Made by a program: the position numbers and the translations under genes. From positions 186,001 through 250,000 of the forward strand of contig KK211087.1 in NCBI GenBank assembly GCA_000620185.1: a DNA stretch of 64,000 bases. Reading direction: 5' to 3'. Under the pieces are notes generated by a model. It was not told the DNA's origin and ran no database searches. It saw only the letters and a program-made list of their open reading frames with translations. Positions 34,957-44,057 of the stretch are shown in pieces. This DNA comes from Geodermatophilaceae bacterium URHB0062. Its GTDB lineage: Bacteria; Actinomycetota; Actinomycetes; Mycobacteriales; Geodermatophilaceae. Each line of letters starts with the position of its first letter. Within the stretch, counting starts at the first letter, position 1.

Positions 34957-36512
34957 CAGAACGCCTCCGCCAGACCGGCCTCGACCAGCGGGTGGGCACC
35001 CCGCCGCCTGCCGGGCACCTCGCCGCACAGCCGGGGGGTCGGGAACACCTTGCCGGGGTTGGCCACGCCGTCCGGGTCGAACGCGCAGCGGACCAGTTGC
35101 ATCGTGTCGAGGTCGTCGTCGGAGAACATTCGCGGCATGTAGGCGGCCTTGTCGATGCCGACCCCGTGCTCTCCGGTGATCGAGCCGCCGTGCGAGATGC
35201 AGAGGTCGAGGATCGCGCCGCTCACCTTCTCGGCGGCCTCCCCGGCGCCCTCGACGGCGTCGTCGAACAGCACGAGCGGGTGCAGGTTCCCGTCGCCGGC
35301 GTGGAAGACGTTCGCCACGCGGACGCCGGAGGAGGAGGACAGTTCCGCGATGGCGCGCAGCACCTCCGGCAGCGCCGTCCGCGGGATGACGCCGTCCTGG
35401 ACGATGTAGTCGGGGCTGATCCGGCCCACGGCGGCGAACGCGGACTTGCGGCCCTTCCAGATCAGCGCGCGCTCGGCCGGATCGGTGGCCACCCGCATCT
35501 CGAACGCGCCGTTCTCCCTGCAGAGCCGCTCGACCTCGGCCAGCTCGTGCTCGACCTCGGCGCGGGCCCCGTCGATCTCGACGACCAGCACCGCGCCGGC
35601 GCCGGCGGGGTAGTCGCAGTGCGTGGCTGCCTCGGCCGCCTCGATGGCCAGGGCGTCCATCATCTCGATCGCGGCCGGGACGATGCCGGCGCCGATGATG
35701 GCCGAGGTCGCCGCCCCGGCGTCGTCGGTGGACCGGAACCCGGCCAGCAGGGTCCGCACGTCCTCGGGCAGCCGGACGAGGCGGACCGTCACCGCGGTCG
35801 CGATGCCGAGCGTCCCCTCGGAACCGACCACCGCGCCGAGCAGGTCGTATCCGGGTGCGTCGGGGGCGAGGCCACCGAGCTCCACGATCTCGCCCTGGGG
35901 CGTCACGAACTGCGCGCCCACGACGTGGTTGGTCGTGAAGCCGTACTTGAGGCAGTGCGCGCCGCCGGAGTTCTCGGCCAGGTTGCCGCCTATGGAGCAG
36001 ATCTGCTGGCTGCTCGGGTCGGGCGCGTAGTAGTAGCCGGCCGGGGTGGCCGCGCGGGTCACGTCCAGGTTGATCACGCCGGGCTCGACGACGGCCCGCT
36101 GGTCGTGGGCGCGGACCTCGCGGATCGCACGCATCTTGGAGGTGACGATCAGGACGCCGTCGGCCCGGGGAAGCGCGCCGCCGGACAGCCCGGTGCCCGA
36201 ACCGCGCGCGACGAACGGGAGGCCGTGCTCGGAGCAGGCCCGGACGACGGCGGCCACCTGCTCGGCGGTCTCCGGCAGCACCACCAGCGCGGGGGTGACC
36301 CGATAATGCGCCAGCCCGTCGCACTCGTAGGTGCGCAGCCGGATGTGGTCCTCGATCAGCGAGTCCGGCGGAAGCACCGCGCGCGCGGCCTCGATCACCG
36401 CCGCCATCGCGGCGGGGTCCGGTCCGGAGGAGCCCGTCGCCTCGGTCGCCTCCGGGGGAACGGGGCCGAGGACGGGCCCCGCGGTGCTCTCCGTGCCGTG
36501 CGTGACGCTCAT
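34956..36512 (-). CDS. glcD: glycolate oxidase, FAD-linked catalytic subunit
   Basis: 518 aa FAD-linked oxidase of the GlcD/D-lactate dehydrogenase group. The PCMH flavin domain shows FVARGSGTGLSGGALPR and NLAENSGGAHCLKYG. The C-terminal oxidase domain has HAGDGNLHPLVLFD and the ending SHGGSITGEHGVGIDKA, with His residues typical of the active site. The start follows a GGAG box 36 bases after the malate synthase gene. Its operon position with malate synthase indicates glycolate rather than lactate as substrate. Confidence 0.94.
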   Translation of the reverse strand: MSVTHGTESTAGPVLGPVPPEATEATGSSGPDPAAMAAVIEAARAVLPPDSLIEDHIRLRTYECDGLAHYRVTPALVVLPETAEQVAAVVRACSEHGLPFVARGSGTGLSGGALPRADGVLIVTSKMRAIREVRAHDQRAVVEPGVINLDVTRAATPAGYYYAPDPSSQQICSIGGNLAENSGGAHCLKYGFTTNHVVGAQFVTPQGEIVELGGLAPDAPGYDLLGAVVGSEGTLGIATAVTVRLVRLPEDVRTLLAGFRSTDDAGAATSAIIGAGIVPAAIEMMDALAIEAAEAATHCDYPAGAGAVLVVEIDGARAEVEHELAEVERLCRENGAFEMRVATDPAERALIWKGRKSAFAAVGRISPDYIVQDGVIPRTALPEVLRAIAELSSSSGVRVANVFHAGDGNLHPLVLFDDAVEGAGEAAEKVSGAILDLCISHGGSITGEHGVGIDKAAYMPRMFSDDDLDTMQLVRCAFDPDGVANPGKVFPTPRLCGEVPGRRRGAHPLVEAGLAEAF

Positions 36513-36548
36513 GTCCGCATCTCCGGTGGGCCGATGTCTTCGGCGCTG

Positions 36549-38159
36549 TCAGGGCATCCGTTCGTACGCGGGCAGGGTGAGGAAGTCGGGGTACTCGTCG
36601 GCCAGCGCCATCTCGGTGAACAGCGACCGGGCGTCGTCCCACCGGCCGGAGGGGAAGGCCTCGCCGCGGGCCTCACGGATGGCGTCCATCTCCTCGGCGA
36701 TGACTTGCTCGACGTGCTCACGGGTGACCTCCGTGCCGTCGGCCAGGCGGACGCCGTTGTGCAGCCACTGCCAGACCTGGCTGCGGGAGATCTCGGCGGT
36801 GGCGGCGTCCTCCATGAGGTTGTTGATCCCGACCGCCCCCGAGCCGCGCAGCCAGGACTCCAGGTACTGAATGCCGACGCTGACGTTGCTGCGCAACCCG
36901 GCCTCGGTGATCTCACCCGGCGTCGACCGGACGTCGAGCAGCTGCTCGGCGGTGACCTGCACGTCTTCGCGCTTCCGGTCCAGCTGGTTGGGCCGGTCAC
37001 CCAGGACCTCGGTGAAGACCTTCTTGCAGAGGTCGACCATGCCGGGGTGGGCCACCCAGGAGCCGTCGAAGCCGTCGTTCGCCTCCCGCTCCTTGTCGGC
37101 GCGGACCTTCGCGAACGCCTGCTCGTTGACCTCCGGGTCCTTGGACGGGATGAACGCGGCCATGCCACCGATCGCGTGCGCGCCGCGCTTGTGACAGGTG
37201 CGGACGAGCAGTTCGGTGTAGGCGCGCATGAACGGCACGGTCATCGTGACGGAGTTGCGGTCGGGCAGGAGGAACTCCTCCCCGCGGGTCCGGAAGGACT
37301 TGATGACGCTGAACATGTAGTCCCACCGGCCGGCGTTGAGGCCCGCGGAGTGCTCCCGCAGTTCGTAGAGGATCTCCTCCATCTCGAACGCCGCGGGGTA
37401 GGTCTCGATGAGCACGGTCGCTCGGACGGTGCCGCGCGGCATCCCGAGGAAGTCCTGGGCCAGGGTGAACGCGTCGTTCCAGAGCCGTGCCTCGAGGTGG
37501 CTCTCCATCTTCGGCAGGTAGAAGTAGGGGCCGCGACCCTTGTCGATCTGCTTCTGCCCGGAGGTGGCCAGGTAGAGGGCGAAGTCGACCAGGCTGCCCG
37601 AGGTCGGCTCCCCGTCGACCGTGATGTGCTTCTCGGGCAGGTGCCAGCCCCGCGGTCGGACGACGATCGTCGGCAGCTCGTCGTCCGGCTCGAGCGCGTA
37701 GGCCTTGCCCTCGGGACTGGTGAAGTCGATGGTCCGGTCGAGCGCGTCCTTGAGGTTGAGCTGGCCGCGGATGACGTTCTCCCACAGTGGGGTGTTGGCG
37801 TCCTCGTGGTCGGCCAGCCACACCTTGGCGCCCGAGTTGAGGGCGTTGATCGTCATCTTCCGGTCGGTGGGTCCGGTCATCTCGACCCGCCGGTCGACCA
37901 GTCCGGGTGCCGGTTCGGCCACTTGCCAGGAGTCGTCGTCGCGGATGTGCGCGGTCTCGGGGAGGAAACGGAGCGTCCCGCCGTCGGCGAGCGTCCGCAC
38001 GCGTTCCTGCCGGGCCTGGAGCAGCTCCAGCCGCCGGGGGTTCAGCTCGCGGTGCAGTCGGGCGATCAATTCCAGAGCCTGCGGAGTGAGGATCTCCTCC
38101 TGCCGGTCCTGATGTGCTCCGATGACTTCCAGGCCGCTGACGCCCTCGGTCGTGCTCAT
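36549..38159 (-). CDS. aceB: malate synthase A
   Basis: 536 aa, the A-type size (the G-type is about 720). Signatures include [31 protein letters not shown] and [14 protein letters not shown]. It condenses glyoxylate with acetyl-CoA to malate. No isocitrate lyase gene is nearby; instead glcD, glcE, glcF and the permease follow on the same strand, so it serves glycolate assimilation here, as GlcB does in the E. coli glc operon. The promoter should lie in the gap upstream of 38159. Confidence 0.96.
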   Translation of the reverse strand: MSTTEGVSGLEVIGAHQDRQEEILTPQALELIARLHRELNPRRLELLQARQERVRTLADGGTLRFLPETAHIRDDDSWQVAEPAPGLVDRRVEMTGPTDRKMTINALNSGAKVWLADHEDANTPLWENVIRGQLNLKDALDRTIDFTSPEGKAYALEPDDELPTIVVRPRGWHLPEKHITVDGEPTSGSLVDFALYLATSGQKQIDKGRGPYFYLPKMESHLEARLWNDAFTLAQDFLGMPRGTVRATVLIETYPAAFEMEEILYELREHSAGLNAGRWDYMFSVIKSFRTRGEEFLLPDRNSVTMTVPFMRAYTELLVRTCHKRGAHAIGGMAAFIPSKDPEVNEQAFAKVRADKEREANDGFDGSWVAHPGMVDLCKKVFTEVLGDRPNQLDRKREDVQVTAEQLLDVRSTPGEITEAGLRSNVSVGIQYLESWLRGSGAVGINNLMEDAATAEISRSQVWQWLHNGVRLADGTEVTREHVEQVIAEEMDAIREARGEAFPSGRWDDARSLFTEMALADEYPDFLTLPAYERMP

Positions 38160-38689
38160 GTCCGGCTCGCCCCCCTGTCCCTGTCTGGGCCGGTTGCGGA
38201 CGTGGATGCCGATCGGCCGTCTTCCGCTTCATGGAGCCAAAGGTCCCTGACGGGAGCCTAAGTTTCTGTCGGAAAGAATCAAGGGGTGCGACGGCGGCGG
38301 CAAGTCGCTGGTGACGTCCCCACCAGGGGCCTCCGGCCACCTCCCCGATGCGCTTGTCCGGTGAGGTCATCGACCCGTTGCGCTGTCAGCCCGCAGCGGC
38401 TTGGTGGACGTCATCGGCTTCTGCGGATGGGCTGATTCCTCGCCGGTCACGGTCTCCGTGCCCAGCCGGCGCAACGGCCTGCTCGTGAGACCGTCTCGGG
38501 TCGCTCCTCATCGGGCTCGGCTTCGGTGTCGCACCGGGACGTCGTCCGAGTCCCGTGACGATCGACGACCGCGGAGCGGTCGGCCACAGACTGCATGCTT
38601 ACGACGAGGCGAGCCGGTTGCGACGCTCTGCACCGGGGTGATCGTCGAGACCGAAGGGTCGGGTCGGCGGCGACCGGCCCGTCACGTCA
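38160..38689. other. intergenic region upstream of the glycolate operon and vapBC
   Basis: About 530 bases without a convincing gene. It should contain the aceB promoter on the minus strand. The segment around 38250-38285 is less GC-rich than its surroundings and is the likeliest promoter area. I saw no repeat strong enough to call an operator. Confidence 0.5.
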
Positions 38690-38728
38690 ATACACCACTC
38701 GTACACGTTGGGTGTAAATCAGGTGTAT
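38690..38728 (+). promoter_or_regulatory. vapBC autoregulatory operator and leaderless promoter
   Basis: Nested inverted repeats: outer arms ATACACC (38690-38696) and GGTGTAT (38722-38728), inner arms TACAC (38702-38706) and GTGTA (38712-38716). The right outer arm overlaps the vapB ATG. A TGTAAAT element 7-8 bases before the ATG can serve as -10, and there is no properly spaced ribosome binding site, so the message is probably leaderless. VapBC complexes typically repress their own promoter through such repeats. Confidence 0.6.
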
Positions 38729-38939
38729 GACGCGGCTGCGAACCAACATCGAGATCGAGGACGAACTCGTGCAGATCGTGATGGCCCGGTACGCAGTGAG
38801 GACGAAGACGGAGGCGGTGGACCTCGCGCTGCGGCACTTGGCCGGTCAGCCGATGAGCCGCGATGAGGCGTTGTCCATGCGCGGCGCCCGAGCCATGGAA
38901 GACGTCCCGGAGGACCGCGGACCGCGTAGCGCCGCGTGA
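38727..38939 (+). CDS. vapB: VapB-type antitoxin
   Basis: 70 aa. The N-terminal ribbon-helix-helix (MTRLRTNIEIEDELVQIVMA, then TKTEAVDLALRHL) is the VapB/type II antitoxin DNA-binding domain. The C-terminal tail is charged and would wrap around the toxin. The start overlaps the operator. Its stop codon overlaps the GTG of vapC, giving the coupled order antitoxin then toxin. Confidence 0.88.
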   Translation: MTRLRTNIEIEDELVQIVMARYAVRTKTEAVDLALRHLAGQPMSRDEALSMRGARAMEDVPEDRGPRSAA

Positions 38940-39334
38940 TCCTCGCCGACACCTCTGCCTGGGTGCAGTTCGATCGGGCGACGGGCAGTGCCGTGGATCG
39001 GCGGATGGCGGAGTTGATCGCCTCCGACGGCCCCCTCGCCGTCATGGAGCCCGTCCTCATGGAGGTGCTCGCCGGCGCGCGCGACGACCGACGGGCGGAT
39101 GATCTCCGCCGGTTGCTCCTGCGATGTCAGCTGCTGGCGATTGATCCTGCCGCGGACTTCGATGCGGCTGCCCGCATCCACCGTCGTTGCCGGCGCGTCG
39201 GTGTGACCCCCCGCGGCCTCGTGAACTGCCTGGTCGTCGCGGTGGCTTGGCGTAGCGGAGCCAGCGTGCTCGCACAGGATGTCGAGTCGATCGCATCTGT
39301 GAGGTTGTGGGCGTGCCTTCGGACCCGCGGGTGA
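38936..39334 (+). CDS. vapC: VapC-type PIN-domain toxin with a substituted catalytic residue
   Basis: 132 aa PIN ribonuclease fold. Acidic residues Asp5 (MILADTSAW), Glu43 (LMEVLAGA) and Asp115 (VLAQDVES) are present. The third active-site position, in the helix normally reading LVDCLIAA, is Asn97 here (LVNCLVVA; codon AAC at 39224-39226), one base from Asp. PIN toxins bind Mg/Mn through these acids to cut RNA, so activity may be weak or lost. GTG start overlaps the vapB stop. No other damage is seen. Confidence 0.88.
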   Translation: MILADTSAWVQFDRATGSAVDRRMAELIASDGPLAVMEPVLMEVLAGARDDRRADDLRRLLLRCQLLAIDPAADFDAAARIHRRCRRVGVTPRGLVNCLVVAVAWRSGASVLAQDVESIASVRLWACLRTRG

Positions 39335-39421
39335 ACGACTGACCACGCGGGGGACTCGGGCTCGTCGGACGCGTGCGCCCGCGGAGGCGTGACGGAGGGG
39401 CGCCGGCCGGCCGCGCTCACG

Positions 39422-40267
39422 TCAGCCCAGCACCTCCTTGGCGCTGGCCGACTCCCAACGCCCCATGCGCTCGACTGCGGCCGGCCCGAGCCGGTCGAGG
39501 ACAGCGTCCACCAGCAGCTCGGTGAGAAGGAAGGCGGCCGCGGCGGAATCGAACGCGCCTGAGGACCGCACCGACGTGGGTAGGACGACTTCGGCCACCT
39601 GGGCGACGGGGGAGAGCCACTCGTCGGTGATGCACACGACGTGCGCACCGACATCGGCCAGCCGGGTCGCGAACTCCACGGTCGTCGTCTGGTAGCGCCG
39701 GAAGTCGTAGACGACGAACACGTCGCGCCGGTCGGCGTCGATCAGATCCGCCCCGTCGATCGTCTTCCCGTCGTCGGGCGCCGAGACGTTGGTCCGAATC
39801 TGCCGCAGGTGGCGAGCCAGATACCCCGCGAGGTAACCGGAGAACCGCCCGCCCACGGCCGTGATCCGCATCCTCGGATCGGCCAACAGGGTGACCGCGG
39901 CGTCGAGTTCGGCCTTGGGGATCCCGGTCAGGGACTGTGTGATCGAGGCCGTCGCGACCTGTACCCCGCGGTCGAGCCAGTGACCCTCGGCGCGGTCGGC
40001 CCGGGTGTCCTCGTAGAGCGAGAGCGGCGATGCCACGCGTTCGGAGAGCTCGTCGAGCAATGCTTGCTGCAGTGCCGGGAACCCGGAATGACCGAGGGTG
40101 CGGGCGAAGCGGACGACCGTCGGCGGGCTCACGCCGGCTGTCGCTGCCAGCTCTGCGCTGGTGCCGAGCGCCGCCCGGGGGTAGTCGGCGAGCAGCACTC
40201 GGGCGACGCGTCGCTCCTGAGGGCTGAAGGAGGACAGCCCGGCCTTCAGGGCATCGCCGATGGACAT
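39422..40267 (-). CDS. RpiR/MurR-family transcriptional regulator (HTH + SIS, 281 aa)
   Basis: An N-terminal RpiR helix-turn-helix (FSPQERRVARVLLADYP, then TSAELAATAGVSPPTVVRFARTLG) and a C-terminal SIS sugar-phosphate-type ligand domain (MRITAVGGRFSGYLAGYLA and DVFVVYDFRR). It starts four bases after the class II amidotransferase stop and should be co-transcribed with it. It is the obvious local regulator of this divergent cluster, probably acting at the palindrome at 41139. Unlike most family members, it sits with nitrogen rather than sugar genes. Confidence 0.9.
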   Translation of the reverse strand: MSIGDALKAGLSSFSPQERRVARVLLADYPRAALGTSAELAATAGVSPPTVVRFARTLGHSGFPALQQALLDELSERVASPLSLYEDTRADRAEGHWLDRGVQVATASITQSLTGIPKAELDAAVTLLADPRMRITAVGGRFSGYLAGYLARHLRQIRTNVSAPDDGKTIDGADLIDADRRDVFVVYDFRRYQTTTVEFATRLADVGAHVVCITDEWLSPVAQVAEVVLPTSVRSSGAFDSAAAAFLLTELLVDAVLDRLGPAAVERMGRWESASAKEVLG

Positions 40268-40271
40268 CGGC

Positions 40272-41084
40272 TCACCGTCCAGAGGTCACGATCCGCGGGT
40301 CGAGCACCTCGATCCCCCGGGTGGCCCGGTCGATGGCCAAGATGCTGTCGCCCGGCACGGGGGTCCACCCCTCGCCCGGGAGACCGCTGGAGATCACGTG
40401 CACGGCGGTGGGGGAAACCCTGTAGGCCATGTCGAAGTACGCGGAGGCGTGCCCGTGCGGCATGGCGTCGTCGGATCCGAAGAGCTCCCGGAGGTCGTCC
40501 AGCGGGGTTGCCGCCCGACTGTTGACGTGCACCGCGTACAGGTGGGCGGGCGTCAGGAAGAGTGCGTTCAGGCTCGCCTCGGGGAACCGCTCGTGCAGCA
40601 TCCCGACCGCGCGGAGGAGCCCGGCCTCCTCGTCCCCGTCGGCCTCGATGCACTGCAGGACCAGTCCGAAGTAGCGCTCGCTGTCGGTGGTGCCCTTCAG
40701 GCGTGCTCGGACGCCTTCCGACAGCAGGCCCTCCAGCGCGTCGATCGGCGAGATGCTGCCGTTGTGCGCGAGCGCGTAGGTGCCGTCGGTGAACGGGTGC
40801 GTGTTCATGGGGTGGACGACAAGTCCGTCCGTGGCCCACCGCAGGTGGACCAGTCCGGCCGAGCCCAGGGCCTGCCCGGCCATCTCGAAGTAGGCCGGGT
40901 CGTCAGCTGCCGACATCGGGGAGGTCGCCACGTCGATCCCGTCGCGATCCGACTGGGACCACGCCATGCCCCAGCCGTCCCCGTGCAGCGCGGACAGCGA
41001 GGTGAAGGTCTGGAACTCCGCGGCGCCGAGGCCCTCCACAGCGGATTCGGGCCTCTCTGACACGTACCCGAGCAACCGACACAA
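40272..41084 (-). CDS. class II glutamine amidotransferase (EgtC-like, 270 aa)
   Basis: Starting at TTG gives Met-Cys, as required because Cys2 becomes the N-terminal nucleophile: MCRLLGYVSE. The TTG has a GAAGGGG box upstream, and no ATG or GTG would place Cys at position 2. Further class II motifs are HGDGWGMAW, LVHLRWATDG and ALAHNGSI. There is no second catalytic domain, so it resembles EgtC/YafJ-type stand-alone hydrolases, which release a gamma-glutamyl group. It is divergent from a glutamine-synthetase-like ligase that could make the gamma-glutamyl substrate. Confidence 0.88.
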   Translation of the reverse strand: MCRLLGYVSERPESAVEGLGAAEFQTFTSLSALHGDGWGMAWSQSDRDGIDVATSPMSAADDPAYFEMAGQALGSAGLVHLRWATDGLVVHPMNTHPFTDGTYALAHNGSISPIDALEGLLSEGVRARLKGTTDSERYFGLVLQCIEADGDEEAGLLRAVGMLHERFPEASLNALFLTPAHLYAVHVNSRAATPLDDLRELFGSDDAMPHGHASAYFDMAYRVSPTAVHVISSGLPGEGWTPVPGDSILAIDRATRGIEVLDPRIVTSGR

Positions 41085-41138
41085 CTTGACAACACCCCTT
41101 CTCAAGGCGGTTCCGAGCCCGGTATAAAGACGCGGCTG

Positions 41139-41154
41139 TGTAACGGGCGTTACA
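41139..41154. promoter_or_regulatory. perfect palindrome in the divergent promoter region
   Basis: TGTAACG-GG-CGTTACA, 7-base arms, lies in the 82-base gap between the amidotransferase and the glutamine-synthetase-like gene, 12 bases before the ATG of the latter. It is a good operator candidate for the adjacent RpiR regulator. Its GTAAC/GTTAC halves also recall actinobacterial GlnR boxes. A TATAAA element at 41123-41128 may be a -10 box for the plus strand. Confidence 0.5.
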
Positions 41155-41166
41155 TCGGCCCGGAGG

Positions 41167-42561
41167 ATGGCCCTCACGAAACGGATGCGTCAAGTGTCGC
41201 GAGTCTCTCCGAGCGCCTCCTCGAGTCGGCTGGGCATCGAGCCCCATGCCGAGCGGCTCCGCGAGGCCGGCGTGCGCACCCTCACCGGCGTGATCAGCGA
41301 CACCGGAGGGATCATCCGGGCCAAGACGGTTCCGGCACGGCGGATCGAGGCCTTCGCCCGCTCCGGGATGGGCGCCTCGCTGACGTGGCCCGTCTTCTGC
41401 GTCGACAACGGCATTGCGATGACTCCCGAGCTCGGCGTCGTCGGCGATCTGCGGCTCACCGCGGACCTCGAGCGGGCGGTGGTGCTGGACCGCGGGTTCG
41501 GGTGGGCCCCCGCGGATGTGCGTGACCAGGACGGGGAGCTCTCCCCGTACTGCTGGCGCAGCGTCACCCGCCGCCAGGTCGACCGGCTGGCCTCGCTCGG
41601 GATCGAGGCACTGGTCGGCAACGAGCTCGAGTTCGGCCTGCTGGACGAGGCCGGGCGCCCCCTGGGAGAGCGCGACGGCTGGCCGTGCTACGGCGCCGGC
41701 GTGTACAGCGAGCTCAGCGAGTTCGCCGCGGACCTGTGCGAGCGGCTCGACGCGGTCGATCTCCCGGTCGAGCAGATCCACGCCGAGTACGGCCTGGGGC
41801 AGTTCGAGATCTCCCTACCGCCCCGGGAGCCGGTCAGGGCCGCCGACGACGTGCTGCTGGCTCGCGCCGTCATCGGGCGAACGTGCCGTGACCACGCGCT
41901 GCGCGTCACCTTCTCGCCGGTGCCCTTCCCGGGTGGCTCCGGGAACGGCGCCCACATGCACGTCTCCCTGACCCGGGACGGCGTGCCGCTGTTGGCGGGC
42001 GGTCCCCTCGCCGAGGAACTGACGGACGACGGGGCCTCGGCGATCGCCGGCATCGTGCGGCACCTGCCACACGCCATCGCGGTGCTGGCCGGCACGGTCG
42101 TCTCGGGTGAGCGGCTGCAGCCGGGACACTGGTCCGGCGCCTTCGCCTGCTGGGGCGTCGAGAACCGGGAGGCCGCCGTCCGCCTGTTGCTGGCGAACAA
42201 CGGCAATCCCCACGGCGCCAACGTCGAGGTCAAGTGCGTCGACTCGGGGGCCAACACCTACCTGGCGACGGGCCTGGTTCTCGGCTTCGCCGCGCTGGGC
42301 ATCGAGGGCCGGCTGGAACTGCCGGAGGCCGTCACCGTCGACCCGACCGAGCTCAGCTCGGAGCAGGCCGGCGCCGCGGCCCTCGTCCCGCTCCCGAACG
42401 ACGCGGCCGGCCGCATCGAGCTCTTCGAGAAGAGCGAGGCGGCCCGCGCCGTCCTCGGCCCGGAGTTGCACGCCGCCGTGGCGGCCGTGCGCCGGTACGA
42501 GTCGTCGCTGTACGAGGGCGAAGACGCTCACGCACTCACCAGGTTCGCCTGGTCGTCCTGA
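41167..42561 (+). CDS. glutamine synthetase-like gamma-glutamyl-amine ligase (464 aa)
   Basis: Type I glutamine-synthetase fold, with GNELEF (151-156), EYGLGQFE (207-214), GNGAHMHVS (259-267) and a normal C-terminal part. The cluster (permease, class III aminotransferase, amidotransferase) fits the GlnA3/PuuA/IpuC branch, which attaches glutamate to polyamines or alkylamines, better than central GlnA. The region before residue 22 is weakly supported. GGAGG abuts this ATG too closely, so an internal ATG at 41185 or a leaderless start is possible. The amine substrate is unknown. Confidence 0.88.
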   Translation: MALTKRMRQVSRVSPSASSSRLGIEPHAERLREAGVRTLTGVISDTGGIIRAKTVPARRIEAFARSGMGASLTWPVFCVDNGIAMTPELGVVGDLRLTADLERAVVLDRGFGWAPADVRDQDGELSPYCWRSVTRRQVDRLASLGIEALVGNELEFGLLDEAGRPLGERDGWPCYGAGVYSELSEFAADLCERLDAVDLPVEQIHAEYGLGQFEISLPPREPVRAADDVLLARAVIGRTCRDHALRVTFSPVPFPGGSGNGAHMHVSLTRDGVPLLAGGPLAEELTDDGASAIAGIVRHLPHAIAVLAGTVVSGERLQPGHWSGAFACWGVENREAAVRLLLANNGNPHGANVEVKCVDSGANTYLATGLVLGFAALGIEGRLELPEAVTVDPTELSSEQAGAAALVPLPNDAAGRIELFEKSEAARAVLGPELHAAVAAVRRYESSLYEGEDAHALTRFAWSS

Positions 42562-42611
42562 CTCACACTGCCCGACCACCTTGTGCACCACCCACCGAAA
42601 CGAGGAGTGAC

Positions 42612-44057
42612 ATGGCCAAGCGGAAGCTGCGACTGTGGGAGGCGCTGGCGCTCTCACTCGGCCTCATGGGCCCCACGCTGGCTATGGCCGGCAACGGGCA
42701 GGGCATCATCGGCACGGTCGGCAAGGCCGTTCCGCTCGTGTTCCTCCTGGGCTTCATCGGCGTCGCCCTCGTCGCCTACGGGTTCATCCGACTCACGCAG
42801 CGGTACAACCACGCGGGCAGCGCCTACGCCCTCGTGGGTGCCACCCTCGGACCGCGGGCGGGGTTCGTCGCCGGCTTCGCGCTGTTCGGCACCTACCTGT
42901 TCTTCGCCATCTGCACCGCCGCCGTCTTCGGCGCTTTCCTGAACGCGCTGCTCTCGTCCGTCGCCGGTGAGGGCACCAGCCTCGGCTACGGCATCGCCGC
43001 CGTCGCCTGCCTGGCGGTGACCGGCTACATGAACACCCGGGACACGACGATGGTGTCGCGCTCCCTGCTGGCCATCGAGGGGGTCGGCATCGCCTCGATG
43101 CTCGTCCTGGTGGTCGCGGTCTTCGGTCAGGGCGGCGCCGACTCGACCGGTGTCGACCTCACGACCTTCACTCCTGACGGGGTCGGCCTCGGCGCTGTGC
43201 TCGCCGCGGTGGTCGCGGCCTTCCTGTCCTGGGCCGGTTTCGAGGCGTGCGCCGCGCTCGGCGAGGAGACCGACAACCCGCGGCGCAACATCCCGCGTGC
43301 GCTCTTCGGCTCCGTCCTCCTGACCGGCGTCCTGTTCGTGGTGGTCATGTTCGCCCAGACGATCGGCTTCGGCACCGACGAGGCCGGACTCGCGGCGTTC
43401 CAGGGCTCCGGCAACACCCTGGGCGACCTCGGCGAGGGCTATGTCGGCCACTGGTTCGGCCTGCTGCTGCTCATCACGGCCGTCATGTCGGCGTTCGCCT
43501 CGAACCTGTCGTCCGTCCTCGCCGCCGGCCGCCTGGCCATGGCGCTCGCCAGGCACGGGTTCGGCCCACGGCAGTTCGCCGAGATCGACCCGACCCACCG
43601 CACCCCGCGCAACGCCGTCCTCGCCATGGCGGCGATCGGCATCGTCGTCAACCTGGTGACCTGGCTGACCGGCTGGCCGGTCATGGGCACCGGGGACGCC
43701 GCGATCGACGCCTATTTCTTCTTCGCGGTCGTCGGCGCGACGTGCCTGCTCTTCGCCTACCTGCTCGTCGAGGTGGCCGTCTTCGCCGCCTGGCGCAGGG
43801 GACAGATCACACTCAACCCCGCCGAGCTCGTCCTCCCGGCGCTGGGCGGTCTGTTCATCCTGGTCGTCATCGTCTACAGCGTGAAGGACGCCAGCGGCCT
43901 GTCCCCGGCCTTCGTGGCCATCGGATGGGTGGTGCTCGGACTGCTCGTCGCGGTCTTCGCCGGCGGACTGGCCAACCGGATCGGCGCGTCCCTGACCCAG
44001 GAGCTCGACGACGTCGACAAGGACCACACCTTCGCCGACACCGGGACGACGCGCTGA
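42612..44057 (+). CDS. APC family amine/amino-acid permease (481 aa)
   Basis: About twelve helices, starting with LWEALALSLGLMGPTLAMAGNG, the first APC helix with its unwound Gly-rich centre. Central features include WAGFEACAALGEETDNPRRNIPRAL, typical of APC transporters. GGAG precedes the ATG, and the stop overlaps the next ATG (TGATG). Position between a gamma-glutamyl ligase and an aminotransferase resembles PuuP in the polyamine pathway, so it probably brings in the amine or amino acid used by the cluster. Confidence 0.9.
   Translation: MAKRKLRLWEALALSLGLMGPTLAMAGNGQGIIGTVGKAVPLVFLLGFIGVALVAYGFIRLTQRYNHAGSAYALVGATLGPRAGFVAGFALFGTYLFFAICTAAVFGAFLNALLSSVAGEGTSLGYGIAAVACLAVTGYMNTRDTTMVSRSLLAIEGVGIASMLVLVVAVFGQGGADSTGVDLTTFTPDGVGLGAVLAAVVAAFLSWAGFEACAALGEETDNPRRNIPRALFGSVLLTGVLFVVVMFAQTIGFGTDEAGLAAFQGSGNTLGDLGEGYVGHWFGLLLLITAVMSAFASNLSSVLAAGRLAMALARHGFGPRQFAEIDPTHRTPRNAVLAMAAIGIVVNLVTWLTGWPVMGTGDAAIDAYFFFAVVGATCLLFAYLLVEVAVFAAWRRGQITLNPAELVLPALGGLFILVVIVYSVKDASGLSPAFVAIGWVVLGLLVAVFAGGLANRIGASLTQELDDVDKDHTFADTGTTR

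Noticed and set aside
38263-38275. TTTC-TGTCG-GAAA as operator of the malate synthase gene
   Set aside because: The arms are only four bases and do not extend; a match this short is expected by chance.
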